From Zanthoxylum bungeanum (taxonomy: Eukaryota > Streptophyta > Magnoliopsida > Sapindales > Rutaceae), in contig SKCR01017730.1 of NCBI GenBank assembly GCA_019454045.1, positions 114,292-178,291 of the forward strand: a stretch of DNA of 64,000 nucleotides, given 5' to 3'. The position numbers and the translations under genes are program-made. The number at the start of each line of letters is the position of its first letter. The stretch's first letter is position 1. The notes beneath the pieces are model-generated. The model was not told the DNA's origin. It saw only the letters and a program-made list of their open reading frames with translations, and searched no databases. Positions 21,704 to 33,537 of the stretch are shown one piece after another.

Positions 21704-24700
21704 TCAAAAAGGGTAGTTCTGTTTTTGAAAATAGTAAGCTGCAGCAGAAATCAGTAGAACAAGCATTGAGATGAAAAAATGCTTCTTGTTAAGCAGCCCT
21801 GCATCTATTCTCCTCAGAGTCCCAAGCTCAGATTTTAAATCTATAGATGCCACCTCAGTCTCACCAGCAGATAAATTTTCCCGAGTCTTGTCCTCCTGGA
21901 AACAGGAAAAATTTAGACAGTTCCTCGATACAACATCTTCAGTAAAATATAGCAATCACAGAAAGGTGGGAAGAAAAGGAAATGGAAACACAAGAAAAAG
22001 TTAAGGCCTAGTGTTCTGGAGCCTTCAGGTCCTATAACTAGAGTTCTAAGCCTTCTGATTCCTTATCAATTATACATTTTGTCAAAGTTTTGGGATGAAA
22101 AGGTATAAGTAATATTACTACTTTAAAACCTCTCATTCAGCTGAATAGTTTTCCCTCTTCATTAAAATTCCATTTCTTGGGTATTCGAATCAATTCCCAT
22201 TTTATCGAGGGAGAGAACAAAAGAAAAGTAGTTTCTCCACATCTAATTGTCGAATATGCAGATTAACTTATTAAGCAAAACAAAAAATTAACAAACAACT
22301 ACCTCAGAAACAGCAGCGGACAACTCAGTTACTTCTTCTTTACTTTCTCTTTCACTAGGAGCAGTAGACGAATCGTGGCTAACAATAGTGGGATCTTTCT
22401 TAGTTTGCTGTAATTTCACTACCATAACTTTATTTGCCGTTGCTAATGATGATATCTGCACACAACATATAAAGTAACTTTCAATCAGAAGGCGCTGGTT
22501 TTAATAATAGAGAATTGGGTAAAACCCTTGTTACTTCCACAGGCATGTGAATCTTGGCTAACCACAAACAAATTATATCTAATATGGAAAATATTCGCTA
22601 GTGCTTAACATCAGTGCAACTGTAAGACAATGATTTGCAACTCTAATTATTTAAAACATGACAGTTAGAAGTTCAAGAGTTCAATAATTCACAACACAGA
22701 TGAACTTGTAATTCATGTCCCTAGAGATTCAATCATTTTTCAGAATTACAATCAAATGGTAAAACTTCACCTTAGAACTGAACGCAATAAGCTCCACATG
22801 TATTTATAGCAATAAGGTATGGAAATCAGCTTCTTGACAAGGTTTCAAACTTCTCTTCAGACATGTTCAACAAATTTGTGATATCTAAATTGAAATGGAA
22901 GGTGAAACAGGATTCGTACATTGTAACACAAAAGAATATGATTTTTATGATGCATTAAGGCGATGAGCGGTGAGATTGTGACTGCAAGTTCTTGTCAGAT
23001 TATCCATTGCTGGCATAATTCATTGCTGACAATGTTTTGAATATTAAAAACCTCCCAAGCACAGAGTCAGGAGTAAAAGAGACTATTCAAAGGAAATGCT
23101 ACTGCTAAAACGAACTCTGAGCAAGAAAAGAATTTATATTAAATATATTCCACACCTGCTGATGAAGACGCTCTCTCTCAATGGCCAGCTGCATTACCAG
23201 ATCTGTTATTACTTTTGTCCGAATACCAATGTCCTTTGCAGTTGCAAATTTTGTTTCCTCAGCTTGATGCAAGGATGCCTCCAAGCATTCAAGTCTTTCT
23301 CTCAAAAAGCTTATTTCCTCAGTTAGTCCTGAATTTGCTTCAGATAATATGATTAACTTCTCCTCTGCGCTATCCGCCCGACTATCAGCTTTTGAAACTT
23401 TCAACTTGAGATCCTCAATTAAATTTTCCATATCTCTGATTGTAGAATACAACATATTTTGCTTCTCCAGGCTAGCTTCTGCAGATGCAACAGCATGCTG
23501 TAGCATAATATCACTTTCCCTCAACAGCCTCTCAAGAGATTCCACCTTCTCAGAGGTAGCCTTGCTGGCTTTAAGATCTTCATAAAGTTCTGCATTTGTC
23601 TCTGTTAATAACTTGCAGCTGGCTTCTGCACCATCTGCCCTAGCATCGGCTTTAGATAAACTTTCTCTCAAATTGGCAATAACACTTTCTTTGACTTCCA
23701 ACTGTTCCAGGAGACCATCAAGCTTTGATCTCAGTCCAGTTTCTCGCTGAACCAAACCGTTCATATTGAACAGAACAATCTGAAGTCGACCAAGTAATTC
23801 TTTAGAAATTCCCTTCAGGACCTCAGCAGCATTCTCTGCCTCAAAACGCCTTTCACAAGCATCCATAGCTTCTTCCTCCGTGTAGAGTGCTTCTTGTTCA
23901 AATGAGCGTAGTCTGAATTTCAGCACTTCTTCAACTCGTCTTGATTCAGTTAACTTCACTTCGAGATCCATCAACTTCTCTTCAAGATCCATCTCTTTCG
24001 CCAAAGATTTTGCTAGATTCCTCAAAATATGTCTTTGCTGGTCAGCAGTTTGCATTTTTATCTTTGCATTCACATTTGAAAATTGGTCATCCTCTGAAAT
24101 GTCTGTATTCTTGTCATTGATCCCTGTCGTGAATGTGTTAAGAAGTAAGAAATAGATTACAGCTTCTTTTGCTTAAGCATTGCCCATCTTTTTCCAATAT
24201 CAAAGAGGCAAACAATAAAAAATTATAATTATTTTTATTCTCACAAGTCTTTATCAAGAAGTGGTAGAATTTTGCCAGTCAAATATAAAAATGTTTTGCA
24301 AGTGTAAATCAACAAAATATAGCTCGCGTTTAATTTTTCCTCTACAGCCAAGGCCCGGAGGCTGTACCGTTGTTTGGAATCAGAAAGAGAATGAACAGAT
24401 AGCAAGTTCATATTGATTTTAGTGGTCAAACATTTCAGGGCATGCACATTTTATTATGAAAACAACTCCCTATACCATTATGCTCAATAAATAAAAATTA
24501 GAATCAATAAAGCATACTTAGTTCAGTCTGTAGCTTACAATTTCCTTCTTTGTCAAAAGACGACAAGGTCCTCTGGAACTTAGCAGATTGCTTTTTAATT
24601 TCCAAGATTGAATCCCTTGACTGCTTCAATGCATCTTCAGAATCTTGCAATTTTTCTTCCATATCTATGGAAGTTTTTCCCAACTGTCTATATGAAGAAA

Positions 24701-25094
24701 TTAGCTCACGAGCTTTGAAAAAGTCATCTTGAAGTGTCGTGATGAAATTTTCCAGTTCTCTCACCTCTGAATCCAATAATCCAGACAAGAGATCAAATTC
24801 CAGGGCTGTCTCAACTGAGTTATCCAAAATATGCCCTCTCTCTTTAGCAAAAGCTTCAAATTCACTTTCCCTGGTTGCTACATGCATCATAAGTATATTT
24901 AAGTTCACCAACTTTTCTGAAGAACATGCTATATCTAATTCCACTCGACTTAAAATCTTGCTGGCACTTCTTAGTTCTTCAATCACCTCCCCATTAGACG
25001 AAATCCCTTCAAGCAAGTCCATTTTATTCAGTTCTGCCTCTGAATCACCAACATTAACAACAACAGAAACATTTGTTTCCTGGTCCGTATCCAT
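21704..25094 (-). CDS. WIT: WPP domain-interacting tail-anchored protein (WIT1/WIT2 type)
   Basis: Four coding exons: 25094-24539, 24123-23156, 22455-22303 and 21895-21704, giving 622 aa. Arabidopsis WIT2 is similar in length. The first splice joins AAT-T to GG-ATC, making a Trp codon. The N-terminus carries the family block [20 protein letters not shown] and [14 protein letters not shown]. Exon 3 is almost entirely heptad-type coiled coil ([20 protein letters not shown]). The last exon ends in one hydrophobic segment (about residues 599-615) and a seven-residue polar tail, making a tail anchor. WIT proteins sit in the outer nuclear envelope, bind WIP proteins and myosin XI-i, support nuclear movement and shape, and help place RanGAP at the envelope. 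No frame defect was seen. Confidence 0.93.
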
Positions 25095-25905
25095 TTTAGT
25101 GGTTCTCTTGTTCTGTTGATCTCAGAACTTGAAAAGTAATAATGAAAGTCAGATGAAGTGGATTAATAGACAGCAAACAGAAGGTTCACTCCTGGTAAAT
25201 AGTAAAACAAACTTAATACTGCAACTCTAGGATAAGAAGAAAAGCTAAAAACAATCTTCTCAGTTCATTTTGGAAAGTACTATCACGTCCTAATGGTTAA
25301 CTTTGCGACACAAAACTAACTCACAGTCCAGACGGTCATTTCAGAGTGAATAAATTACTCCACACAATTCAAACACATAAACAACTTCAAAACACTCACA
25401 ATTACACAAGAATCATACCTATCGAATCACCATCCTTCAAAAGATTCCTACATCTAAAACTAATATAACCAATAAGTTCTTTTTTTCCAAACAAATAGAA
25501 TCCATTTACATCCTTTACATTGCCATTAACATCAACCCCATCACTAATTATTCATCATTACACTATAAACCAAGCATCAAACCCCATATCACAAATTCGC
25601 AAAAATGGAGGGAAAAAAAAAAAAAAATCATCCTACGAACCTAAAAATATTCTATAAACAAAAAATAGAAATTACCCATTTCATAAACCACAACATATTA
25701 CATATCAAACAATTATTAAGAATAAACTAAAATCACTTTCCGCCACTTTCCCGAGAAAATCGAAGAGAGAAATAACAAAATTAAAAGAGAACGAGAATGA
25801 AAACGAAATTCTTTTACCTTGTTTTCAACAGATTTAGCAAACAGGCAGTAACAGCACAGAGGACTGAAGATCGATAAATATTTCCTCTCTTATCTTTTTT
25901 ATTAA
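25095..25905 (-). other. WIT 5' UTR and leader intron
   Basis: A GAAAACAAG|GTAAAAG donor at about 25818 and an acceptor just upstream of the ATG (about 25119-25132) indicate a roughly 0.7-kb intron in the 5' UTR, with a non-coding first exon at about 25819-25900. The intron is AT-rich with no other feature. Leader introns often raise expression in plants; that role is inference here. Confidence 0.55.
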
Positions 25906-26010
25906 AATGGAGGTAAATTTGCTGGATTAGATTAGATTAATTAATTATTTAATTGTTTTATTTTCTAATTAATTAGAGATTTAACTGACACGCGTTATTG
26001 TGATTATGCT

Positions 26011-26160
26011 GACACGTGTCAATTTTATTCCTTCTCGTTTGGGTCAAAAATTTCCAATCTCTCCAATTTATTTATCAATCAAATTTGCCGTTAATTTTGT
26101 CCAGCGAGTGCAAGTATGCCACGTGGATACTAATAAGTTGATTAGATATACCACGTCATC
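26011..26160. promoter_or_regulatory. Cluster of ACGT-core (G-box/ABRE-like) elements upstream of WIT
   Basis: A perfect palindrome GACACGTGTC (26011-26020), a second CCACGTGG (26119-26126) and CCACGTCATCC (about 26152-26162) lie within 150 bp, about 110-260 bp upstream of the inferred WIT transcription start. ACACGCGT occurs just before them. Such motifs bind bZIP and bHLH factors; function here is inferred. Confidence 0.45.
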
Positions 26161-27130
26161 CTTTTGATGGGGTCTCTTTTTCAAACTCAGCAGCCCTCAA
26201 TAACCCAAACATTTCAATTATTTTCAGCTTTCACGTGTTTTTAGAATAATAAAAAATAAATTAAAATAATTTTTCAGCCGGTCTGGACATTTTTATTGAT
26301 TTTTTGAAAGGATAATGATTTTTTTTTTATAATTACTTATTATGTCTTTGATTTATGTCTTTGATTTTTTTTCATAATTATTGAAAAAAAATCTTGAAAT
26401 TCGATCGGAATTCGGATTTCATATTAAACTTGGAATGAAAAATCGATCCCAAAAATTTGAGACATTCTAATTCAAAAAATTGGATGAATTTGTTTTAATA
26501 TGTTTGCCTCCAATTAGATCAAAATATAATAATGTCAAATAATATTTTTACCCTGTAATTAAATATTTTAAAATTTGATATGTGTTAGAAATTAATGTGA
26601 AACACCCTTAAATTATTTAAATTTATAGCAACTCTAAAACTAAAAGTCCATGAAAAATTGTACATTGTTACTATTTCAGAATTTTGTTGCTTGTGGCTAT
26701 CTATCTTTTCAGCTGATCCTGGGGTATCAAGTTCTCTTTGTTTTAATCCAAAGTTGTTGTGTTTGATTGATTTTGTGGGCAATTGGTGACCATATAAGCC
26801 TTTGGGTCTCTCAACTTTTCAGCTTTTGTGGCAGTGAATTTGTGAATTATCTTCATTTAATCTAAAAAAGCAAGTTTTTGGAGTCAAATATGTTTTGTCT
26901 CAATCCCAAGACTGGCAAATATCACAGGTAAGGACTATTAGAATTACATATAACTTCAATTTCATCTTTGAAATTACAAAGATTTATAATTTGGAGTCTA
27001 ATTTTTTGTGTATGTAGACAGCGAATCAGGGATTGTACTGTATAAGCTAGAAGTTAGAGTTGCTTTTATAGATTTTGCTTAAATTTCAATTTGCTTATTT
27101 GGAGAATTTTAGTTACTGAAAGATGATAAT
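26161..27130. other. Intergenic DNA, no gene supported
   Basis: AT-rich sequence between the WIT promoter and the AVT6-like fragment. A short ATG-initiated frame at 26890 runs into a GTAAGG donor-like site but shows no family similarity. I do not call it. Confidence 0.4.
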
Positions 27131-27149
27131 TGGAAGCATCACCATGACT

Positions 27150-27240
27150 ACAAATTTACGGTTTCGGTTTCTAATTTCCCAAACCGCCAACCCAAGTGAA
27201 AAACGAAAAAACCGACCTGAACCGCACCGCAAACACCCCT
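27150..27240. mobile_element. hAT-type MITE end (fragment)
   Basis: A tract rich in repeated ACCG/AACCGCAC units ends GCAAACACCCCTA. Reversed, this reads TAGGGGTGTTTGC, the usual start of plant hAT-related miniature elements. The opposite end was not found, so this is a remnant. Confidence 0.45.
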
Positions 27241-27320
27241 ACTTCTGTTAGTGATTTGTCTCTCAACTTTAAGGGGATGTGCTGCACTAGGATTGACCTT
27301 TTGAGAACTTCTTTTTGCAG

Positions 27321-27360
27321 TTCACTTGCTTTGTGCTCACTTCACTTGCTTTGTGCTCAA
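27321..27360 (+). repeat. 20-bp tandem repeat at the pseudogene's first exon
   Basis: TTCACTTGCTTTGTGCTCAC is followed at once by a copy differing in one base. It lies directly after a TTTTTGCAG acceptor-like site. Confidence 0.85.
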
Positions 27361-28313
27361 CTGTGTACATAACGATTAGCTTTTTTGGGTTCCTCCCTCC
27401 TCTTTGGTGATGCTACTCTTAGATGATGTTCTTGCCAACTTCGACGCTGACCTTCGCATTCCTTTTAGCTCCGTGCTAAATGATGCTGTTCGTGTTAGCT
27501 ATGCTGCTCACCTAATGCTTGTATTTCCCATAATCTTCTACCCCTTGCGGCTAAACTTGGACGGTCTCCTTTTTCCCTCGGCAAGGCCTCTGGCTTCATC
27601 TAATACTAGGTTTTGCTTTTATCACCTCTGGGCTTCTCATTGTTATCTTCTTGGGTGCAAATTTCATCCCCAGCATCTGGGATGCTTTCCAATTCACTGG
27701 AGCAACTGCTGCAGTTTGACTTGGTTTCATTTTCCCTGCTGCCATCACTCTTCGGTGAGTACTTGACTCAGCAATTTAGAATTCTCAGTTGTTGGCTGAA
27801 TGATTGAAAGTTGAACCTTACACTCGAGAACTCGATTCAACATGTTTTTACTATTTTTATTGATTAATTATCTGAATGATCATTATACTGTAGGAAACAA
27901 AACTTTCTAAATTGTAAAAATGGAAAAAATTTTGGCCTGTGATTATTTCAAGGAGAAAAGGTGATGGTATCATAGAAGCACCGTTCATAGAATATTCCGT
28001 ATGTAAGAAAGCATAGAAACTTACCTGGTGCTGTTTGCCACTCTGAACCTTGGGAAACTAATACACAACATGAAGTTTCATTGAGCTGAATTGTTTGTTT
28101 TTTTGTTTTTATTGGCTTTAGTAGATCATTACACTAAATCCTGAACTTCTATCTGCGTTCTCTCTTGAAAATTTCAGCGATCATCACAACATAGCGACTA
28201 AGAGAGACAATATCTTGTGTATTTTCATGATCGTGCTTGCTGTATTCTCGAACGTAGTTGCCATATACAGTGATGCCTATGCGTTGTTCAAGAAGAATCC
28301 TCCACGCGAATGA
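27321..28313 (+). pseudogene. AVT6-like: AVT6-like vacuolar amino-acid transporter, 3' fragment
   Basis: Two exon remnants, 27321-27754 and 28178-28313, encode the C-terminal third of an AAAP/SLC38-family transporter: VYITISFFGFL, LNDAVRVSYAAHLMLVFPII, FLGANFIPSIWDAFQFTGAT, then DHHNIATKRDNILCIF and AVFSNVVAIYSDAYALFKK. The intron between them has proper GTGAGT and TTTCAG ends. The coding sequence is dead: a 4-bp duplication near 27395-27400, a one-base insertion near 27421, another frame change near 27607 and an in-frame TGA at 27717-27719. The first two thirds of the gene are absent. The fragment keeps an intron, so it arose by DNA duplication, not retroposition. The parent protein would export neutral or acidic amino acids from the vacuole. 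Confidence 0.85.
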
Positions 28314-29060
28314 TCGCGGAAACAGACCAGGAGGTATGGGAAGTCAGATATTGGTATCATCCATAACCCCAATTAGAAAACTCAGGTTTTCTATAGGAGG
28401 TCTAAAAGAAAAAAGAGTGTGTATATGGAGGTCTGTATATCATCCTCTTACATTTTGCTTGATGCTTGATATTGGATTTTGTAGTGTGATTGATTGGAAT
28501 GCAGATAAACCAAACATGAATGCAAATACATATAATATTTATACAACCGTAACAAAAATTCGTCATGTCTCGCATCTTGTTAAATCAGGATCATGTCATA
28601 TCCTGTTAAATCTCGTTCTACTTGAAATTTGGAATATTCTTTTGGGACGGAATCCAGTTAGAACGGTACGGGGAAAATTGCCAACCCTATATACAGTGAT
28701 GGATGGAGCAAGTGAGATGTATTAACTAAATAAATTGTAATACATAATCTTGTTGATCCAATGTAATTTCCTATTTTCTACTCAAAGAAATTGGATGAGA
28801 AATGTTTTTCCTATCACCCAAACAACCCCACTAACTAATCAAATAAATAGAAATGAAGCAAAATACAACTGATATTCGTTGACTGACTGACCTTTCTTCC
28901 TGTCCTACATACTCGTTGCTGTAGGCTTGAAACAATCAATGTTGCACAGTCTTACTGATCTCATCATGCCTCCAAACCTGTCACAACAATTCAGTTCCAA
29001 TGTCAAGAAACTGGACTTTTACAAATATAAAAGATTAAAAGGATAAAAGTTCTCGTAAAG
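28314..29060. other. Intergenic region and hydrolase 3' UTR
   Basis: No gene is supported. The open frame continuing from 28258 to 28725 is an out-of-frame shadow of the AVT6 fragment plus random sequence. The last 200 bp or so is probably the 3' UTR of the minus-strand hydrolase. Confidence 0.45.
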
Positions 29061-31831
29061 TTAAAACATGGCTGACCGATCAATGCTGTTCCTTGCTTTC
29101 TCTGGTGGGTATGCGCCATTAATAGAGTTCTCAGCTCGGTCCACACTTTTTCTTGATCTCTCTCTCCTATCGACGCTGGTTCTTGATTTCTCTCTACAAT
29201 CGGTGCTTTGCCTTGTTTTTTCTCCTTGGTCAGTACTCTGCGTGCACCTCTCTTTCTGATCTATACTTGGCATGGACGTGTCTCTAAAATCTATGCTCTT
29301 CCGGGGATCCCCTAATTGATCCATAACAAGCGTAGACCCATTTCTTGAATGTGATTTCGCAATGGCTGATACGAACTTTTTGAGATGCTTGATATATTGG
29401 GGATAAAGCTCCAAGTCACAATGACTCCCCCCTTTAATCCATAATGGTTCACACTTCTCTTTGCAGAGTTCCCACAGCTTCTTACCGTGGGACCAATCTA
29501 CAACATCATCATCAGTTCCCTGCAAGAAGCATACAAAAGCACAAGGCAATAAGTTCACTCATGAGCTTGCTTCCCAAAACCACTCCATGTTAGATGAAAC
29601 CAGATTGTACAACATTGATTTCACTTCATGAACAGAAACCCCGCCAATTGAACATTGGCTGGCATGTTCAAGCCATGCACATTTATATCTAGGTGGAATG
29701 CCAATTCAAATCTTCCAAAAAAAATGAGATATTGCACATTGTTTCATACATATATATAAGAATGCAAACAGTACTGACCCAAAAAAAACATCAGCCACCT
29801 TCATTGTGTACTGGAACCGCAGCCACCTAACCACGCCCACAATCTAAAATACCTAATTGACAGGTTCCACTAATAAATGAGAAAAAAAAAAGTGTGACCA
29901 TTTTTAGACCACCTTCAAATTCATCAAATGGCCATTTCAGAGGATAATATAGTTACATATCCTTATAATCTTCCTCCAGTTAATACGGCAATGATCACTT
30001 GGAATGAGCCAAAGAGAATTTCTAAAGTCAGTCGAGCTTCCCGTGAATAAGTTTATAGGGGCTTAGAAGGAAACATAAAGAATTGGAGAAGGGGAATATG
30101 TGAGCACGTATTCAGAATGATAGCATACACCTAAAACTACATTATCTAAAAGCAGTAGCCTTAACCTAACCCAACACTAAACAAGCGGAAAAGAACTTAC
30201 ATGAATAACCAGAACTGGACAGTTGACCAATGGTATTTTATCAATATTCTGCACCATACACAGAAACATCAATAAAATAGAGATATTATGCTAAAAAGGC
30301 ATCAAAGTTTCTGAAATTTCAATTTCTATAAATAAAAACCTTATAAATGTCGAACCAGTATGTTCGTTTCACTGGATACATGACTCGAATACCAGACAAG
30401 ATTGGACTGTGTAGAATTACAGCCCTCAATCTTGGTAGCCGGGTTGCCAAATCTAGGGTGGGTCCACTTCCAACTGATTGCCCATATAAGATAACATCTT
30501 CCTCCTTCACTCCATATTTTTCTTCAAGGCATCTATATACAGCTTCTATGTCATGATAAGTGTTTTGCTCGCTTGGCTGTTCAAACAGTACAATACACGT
30601 TACAAATTTCAGCAATCATAAATAAAGAATTAAGACTTCTTTCTAAAATCTATTAATCTTGGTGGTAAAGAAACTGAAGCATGCTCGAAGACTGTTCCAC
30701 TTTCCACAATGAACACTTTAACCAAAGATAAAACAGCACGAAAATTCCAAAATCATATATAGTAGCCCTTCTTTTCCCTCAATATCCCTCAAGTAACAAA
30801 GAATTACCAACACAAAACTGAAATTCAAAATTCTATTTTTTCCCCACTTTTTTTAAAACCAAACATAAAATATGAAAACCATACCTTCCCAGTTGACTGT
30901 CCATACCCAGAATAATCATACCTGCAAAACCACCACAAATTCGATTACTTTATTCATACTAATTCTCAAGCATACACATCAAATCACCCCGTACAGACAA
31001 ACATATAAGCATCATAACTTACAGGGTCAATGTATTTACGGTATGTTTGGTATAGAGATGTTGCGGCTTTGAATTCACGAGCTACTATGGAATAAAATCA
31101 CCAGCTGTCACAATAAATTTGTGAATTCTCCGTTTTCTAAGTTAAGTAGAAGCACAACTACAAGCATACTCTTAACCACCACTGACTTAAGTGGTGTTAC
31201 GGGTATGTTTGAAATTGCTGTCCGTCTGCTAAACTTCGAAAGCATATGCACACGCACACGCACACCACTAAATATTTTTTAGTAAACACCACTTTTACGC
31301 GAGAGCTAACACACCAATTTCCACTATTCACACAATTATACTTGACGACTAGTGATCAAAAGAAACCGCAAATCTAAAGCTTCAGCACCTCCATCCCAAT
31401 CATACACTACAATATAACTACTGAGATCCGCTAAATTACATTTGCAAACTTTACGAGCAATTTATTTTTTCACTTGATAAAAGAATGAATGCAAATTCAG
31501 ATTAAATTCAAAAAGTTAAAATCTATACTGACCCCATCAAGTTGACTCGAAGATGAGCACAGAGTTCACAAAACAGCTCGTACATTTGACCCAGATCAGC
31601 CGCGTTACCGTGAGAGTAAAGCAAAGTCAACTTAGCCGTAGGATTCTTAATATACACCGCCACCACTTGATTCCCTCTCTTGGTATCCAGTTTCAAAACG
31701 TCGACGTGTTCCCTCGTCACCACTCCCGACATCCCCAGTTTCCCTTTTACCACCTCCTCCAGCTGGTACGAAGGCGGATTCGGCGGAAAAAACGCGAACT
31801 TCGCAGCCATCGTCGACGTCACCGCCCCCAT
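29061..31831 (-). CDS. ABHD17-like alpha/beta hydrolase with decapeptide-repeat tail
   Basis: Five coding exons: 31831-31533, 30921-30885 (only 37 nt), 30576-30340, 30248-30201 and 29519-29061, giving 359 aa with GT-AG introns. The hydrolase core shows the oxyanion-side [10 protein letters not shown], the nucleophile elbow GQSVGSG (Ser146), the acid [12 protein letters not shown] (Asp211 by comparison with ABHD17) and the base GGSHCDLE (His240). Exon 2 supplies [12 protein letters not shown]. Animal ABHD17 enzymes remove palmitate from membrane-bound proteins; the plant substrate is unknown. The MGAVTS start, with Gly2, would allow N-myristoylation, which is inference. After the fold, residues 280-359 form Ser-X-Asp repeats spaced exactly ten residues apart. 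The gene looks intact. Confidence 0.92.
29073..29310 (-). repeat. Decapeptide-coding (30-bp) tandem repeats in the hydrolase tail
   Basis: Ser-X-Asp triplets start at residues 282, 292, 302, 312, 322 and 332 and again at 352. The ten-residue unit is close to S-x-D-R/Q-x-E-K/R-S/T-R-K/Q. The unit is basic and serine-rich and probably disordered. Confidence 0.85.
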
Positions 31832-32076
31832 CCCCGTAAATAAATTATTAAAAAATTAAAACTTTAATCCTTTTTTGAAGTTGTTTGGTCAAAACATGGT
31901 CAAATATAAGGAGAATATGTTTTGAATTCAAGTGGATTCGAAAGAAATTAGGTAAAAATGAGAGTGAGAATGATTTTGGGAGTGTTTGGATGGCAAGAAA
32001 GTGAGGGAAAGTGAGACGGTCTAAGGTTTTTTGAGTGAGAAAGCGGAGGAAACTCCGTCGAAAGAAAGGAATCGAG

Positions 32077-32170
32077 CACGTGTCATTTATAATCAAAGCC
32101 CAGGGAAATTATCTGGTGATGGTGATATTTTGATTCAAAAGGTGGGGTTGACGTGTTATTATGACACGTG
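32077..32170. promoter_or_regulatory. Two G-box motifs upstream of the hydrolase
   Basis: GCACGTGTCA (CACGTG at 32077-32082) and GACACGTGTT (CACGTG at 32165-32170) lie 246 and 334 bp upstream of the hydrolase ATG. Both match ABRE/G-box consensus. A regulatory role is inferred only. Confidence 0.4.
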
Positions 32171-32204
32171 TTATAGTAGGAATCAAGAGTGCATTGGATA
32201 AACC

Positions 32205-32400
32205 CGGATCTGGGGATCTCCGGTACATTTTGTACTCGAGCCCCTCCAAATAAATTTAGGTCCGTTGGATCAGATTTTGAAATTAAAAAAAAATTTGGAA
32301 AGAAATTTATTTTTCTCTCTCCAAATTATTGAATCAAAATCCAACGACCCAAATTTTATAAGAGGGCTCCAATCTATTTTATACTAGAGCTCCTGATTGA
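32205..32400. mobile_element. MITE with about 60-bp imperfect inverted arms
   Basis: The left arm (GGGGATCTCCGGTACATTTT ... GGTCCGTTGGAT) and right arm (ATCCAACGACCC ... TATACTAGAGCTCCTGAT) pair as an imperfect inverted repeat around an AT-rich core. Size and foldback shape are typical of a miniature DNA transposon. No clear target duplication. Confidence 0.65.
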
Positions 32401-33343
32401 TTCTGATAAGCTCGGATGACAAAATCTCGGACAAGAGCTAGCTTAAAATATTTAAAAAATAAGAATAAATTTAATTTTTAAAATGTTTTAATATTTAAAA
32501 ATAAAATTTACATTTTTATTAGCATTTTGAATTTCGCTTTAAAATCTTAATTATAAATATGTGTTGTTTAGAATTTTTTTTTTTTAATATTTATATCAAG
32601 GGTCGGATCGGCCCGAGCCTGTGATTCTGGAACTTTTTAAAATTAAAATTAACTTTTTTAGAAAATATTTTTTATATTTATATCAAGGTTGGATATATAT
32701 ATATAGTTGCTCATTTTGTATTTTTCTTATTTTATAATTTTGGATTTTCCTTCTTTTTTATATAACATATATAATCTTATCAATTCATCCACCATAAAAT
32801 TGTATAATATCAATGGCCAAAATTTTAATATCTAAATTTAAGTTGAAATAAACTCACTCTTAATTATAAATTTAATTCCATGCATGCTTTGATATTTTTT
32901 CAACCAAACAAACAAAAATGGTACTAACATTGGAACTTGCATGCTTTTGCTTAAATAAGGTAAATGTTAACGAATGCCCAATAATCTATTTAAGTAAAGT
33001 TTTGATGAGAAAAAAGAAAAAATCATTAATGATTTGAAAGGTTTTTATTCCCCATAAAAATGACGTCAAAACTTTCTTTAAATGAATTATTAACGAGTAC
33101 CCTTAAGACAGTCGTTAATATTACTCATAAAAGAATACAGCCAACAAATAGTGAAAATGAAATTTAAGTGATCATATGAGGCAGCCATTAAAAAGCCACA
33201 GGGGAAGCTCCTCTTTTAAGCATTTTGTGACTTTTGCCTTGGGATAAGGGACCCAACCTTTTTTTATTGTCTAGTTTGGAAGCAAATTTTTTTTTTCTGT
33301 TTTCAATTTGCTTTTGAATAAAAAATATTTTTGTATATAAAAT
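32401..33343. other. AT-rich intergenic DNA, no gene
   Basis: Low-complexity AT-rich sequence with a short TA run near 32690-32705. No coding or RNA gene recognised. Confidence 0.5.
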
Positions 33344-33537
33344 TTGAAAGTGCTTTTTTTTTTTTTTTTTGAAACGATGAAACTTCGCCACCAAACCACC
33401 CATTCTGGGCCGCGGCGCAGGTAAAATCACCGGCTGTCCCAGGCTCTTACAAGAAGTGCACTCACTGGATTCGAACCCAGAACCTCAAAGTGAAATCCTG
33501 GACCCTACACCACCAATTGGGGACTTGAAAGTGCTTT
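33344..33537 (-). mobile_element. SINE copy 2 with perfect 13-bp target duplication
   Basis: The body is 33357-33524 on the minus strand. Read 5' to 3' it has an A-box-like TGGTGTAGGGTCC, a perfect pol III B box GGTTCGAATCC (33467-33477, reversed) and an A tail of about 13 bases. TTGAAAGTGCTTT flanks it exactly on both sides (33344-33356 and 33525-33537). This is the clearest member of the family. Confidence 0.9.

Noticed and set aside
26890..26930. ATG followed by a splice-donor-like GTAAGG, as a possible first exon of a gene
   Set aside because: The 13 or so codons match no family and do not join in frame to the AVT6 fragment.
27404..27766. 120-codon frame as an intact small membrane protein gene
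   Set aside because: It reads the AVT6 frame only in part before a frameshift and lacks the N-terminal two thirds of the transporter. A pseudogene explains it better.
28258..28725. 155-codon plus-strand frame
   Set aside because: The first part is an out-of-frame reading of the AVT6 pseudogene exon and the rest resembles nothing.
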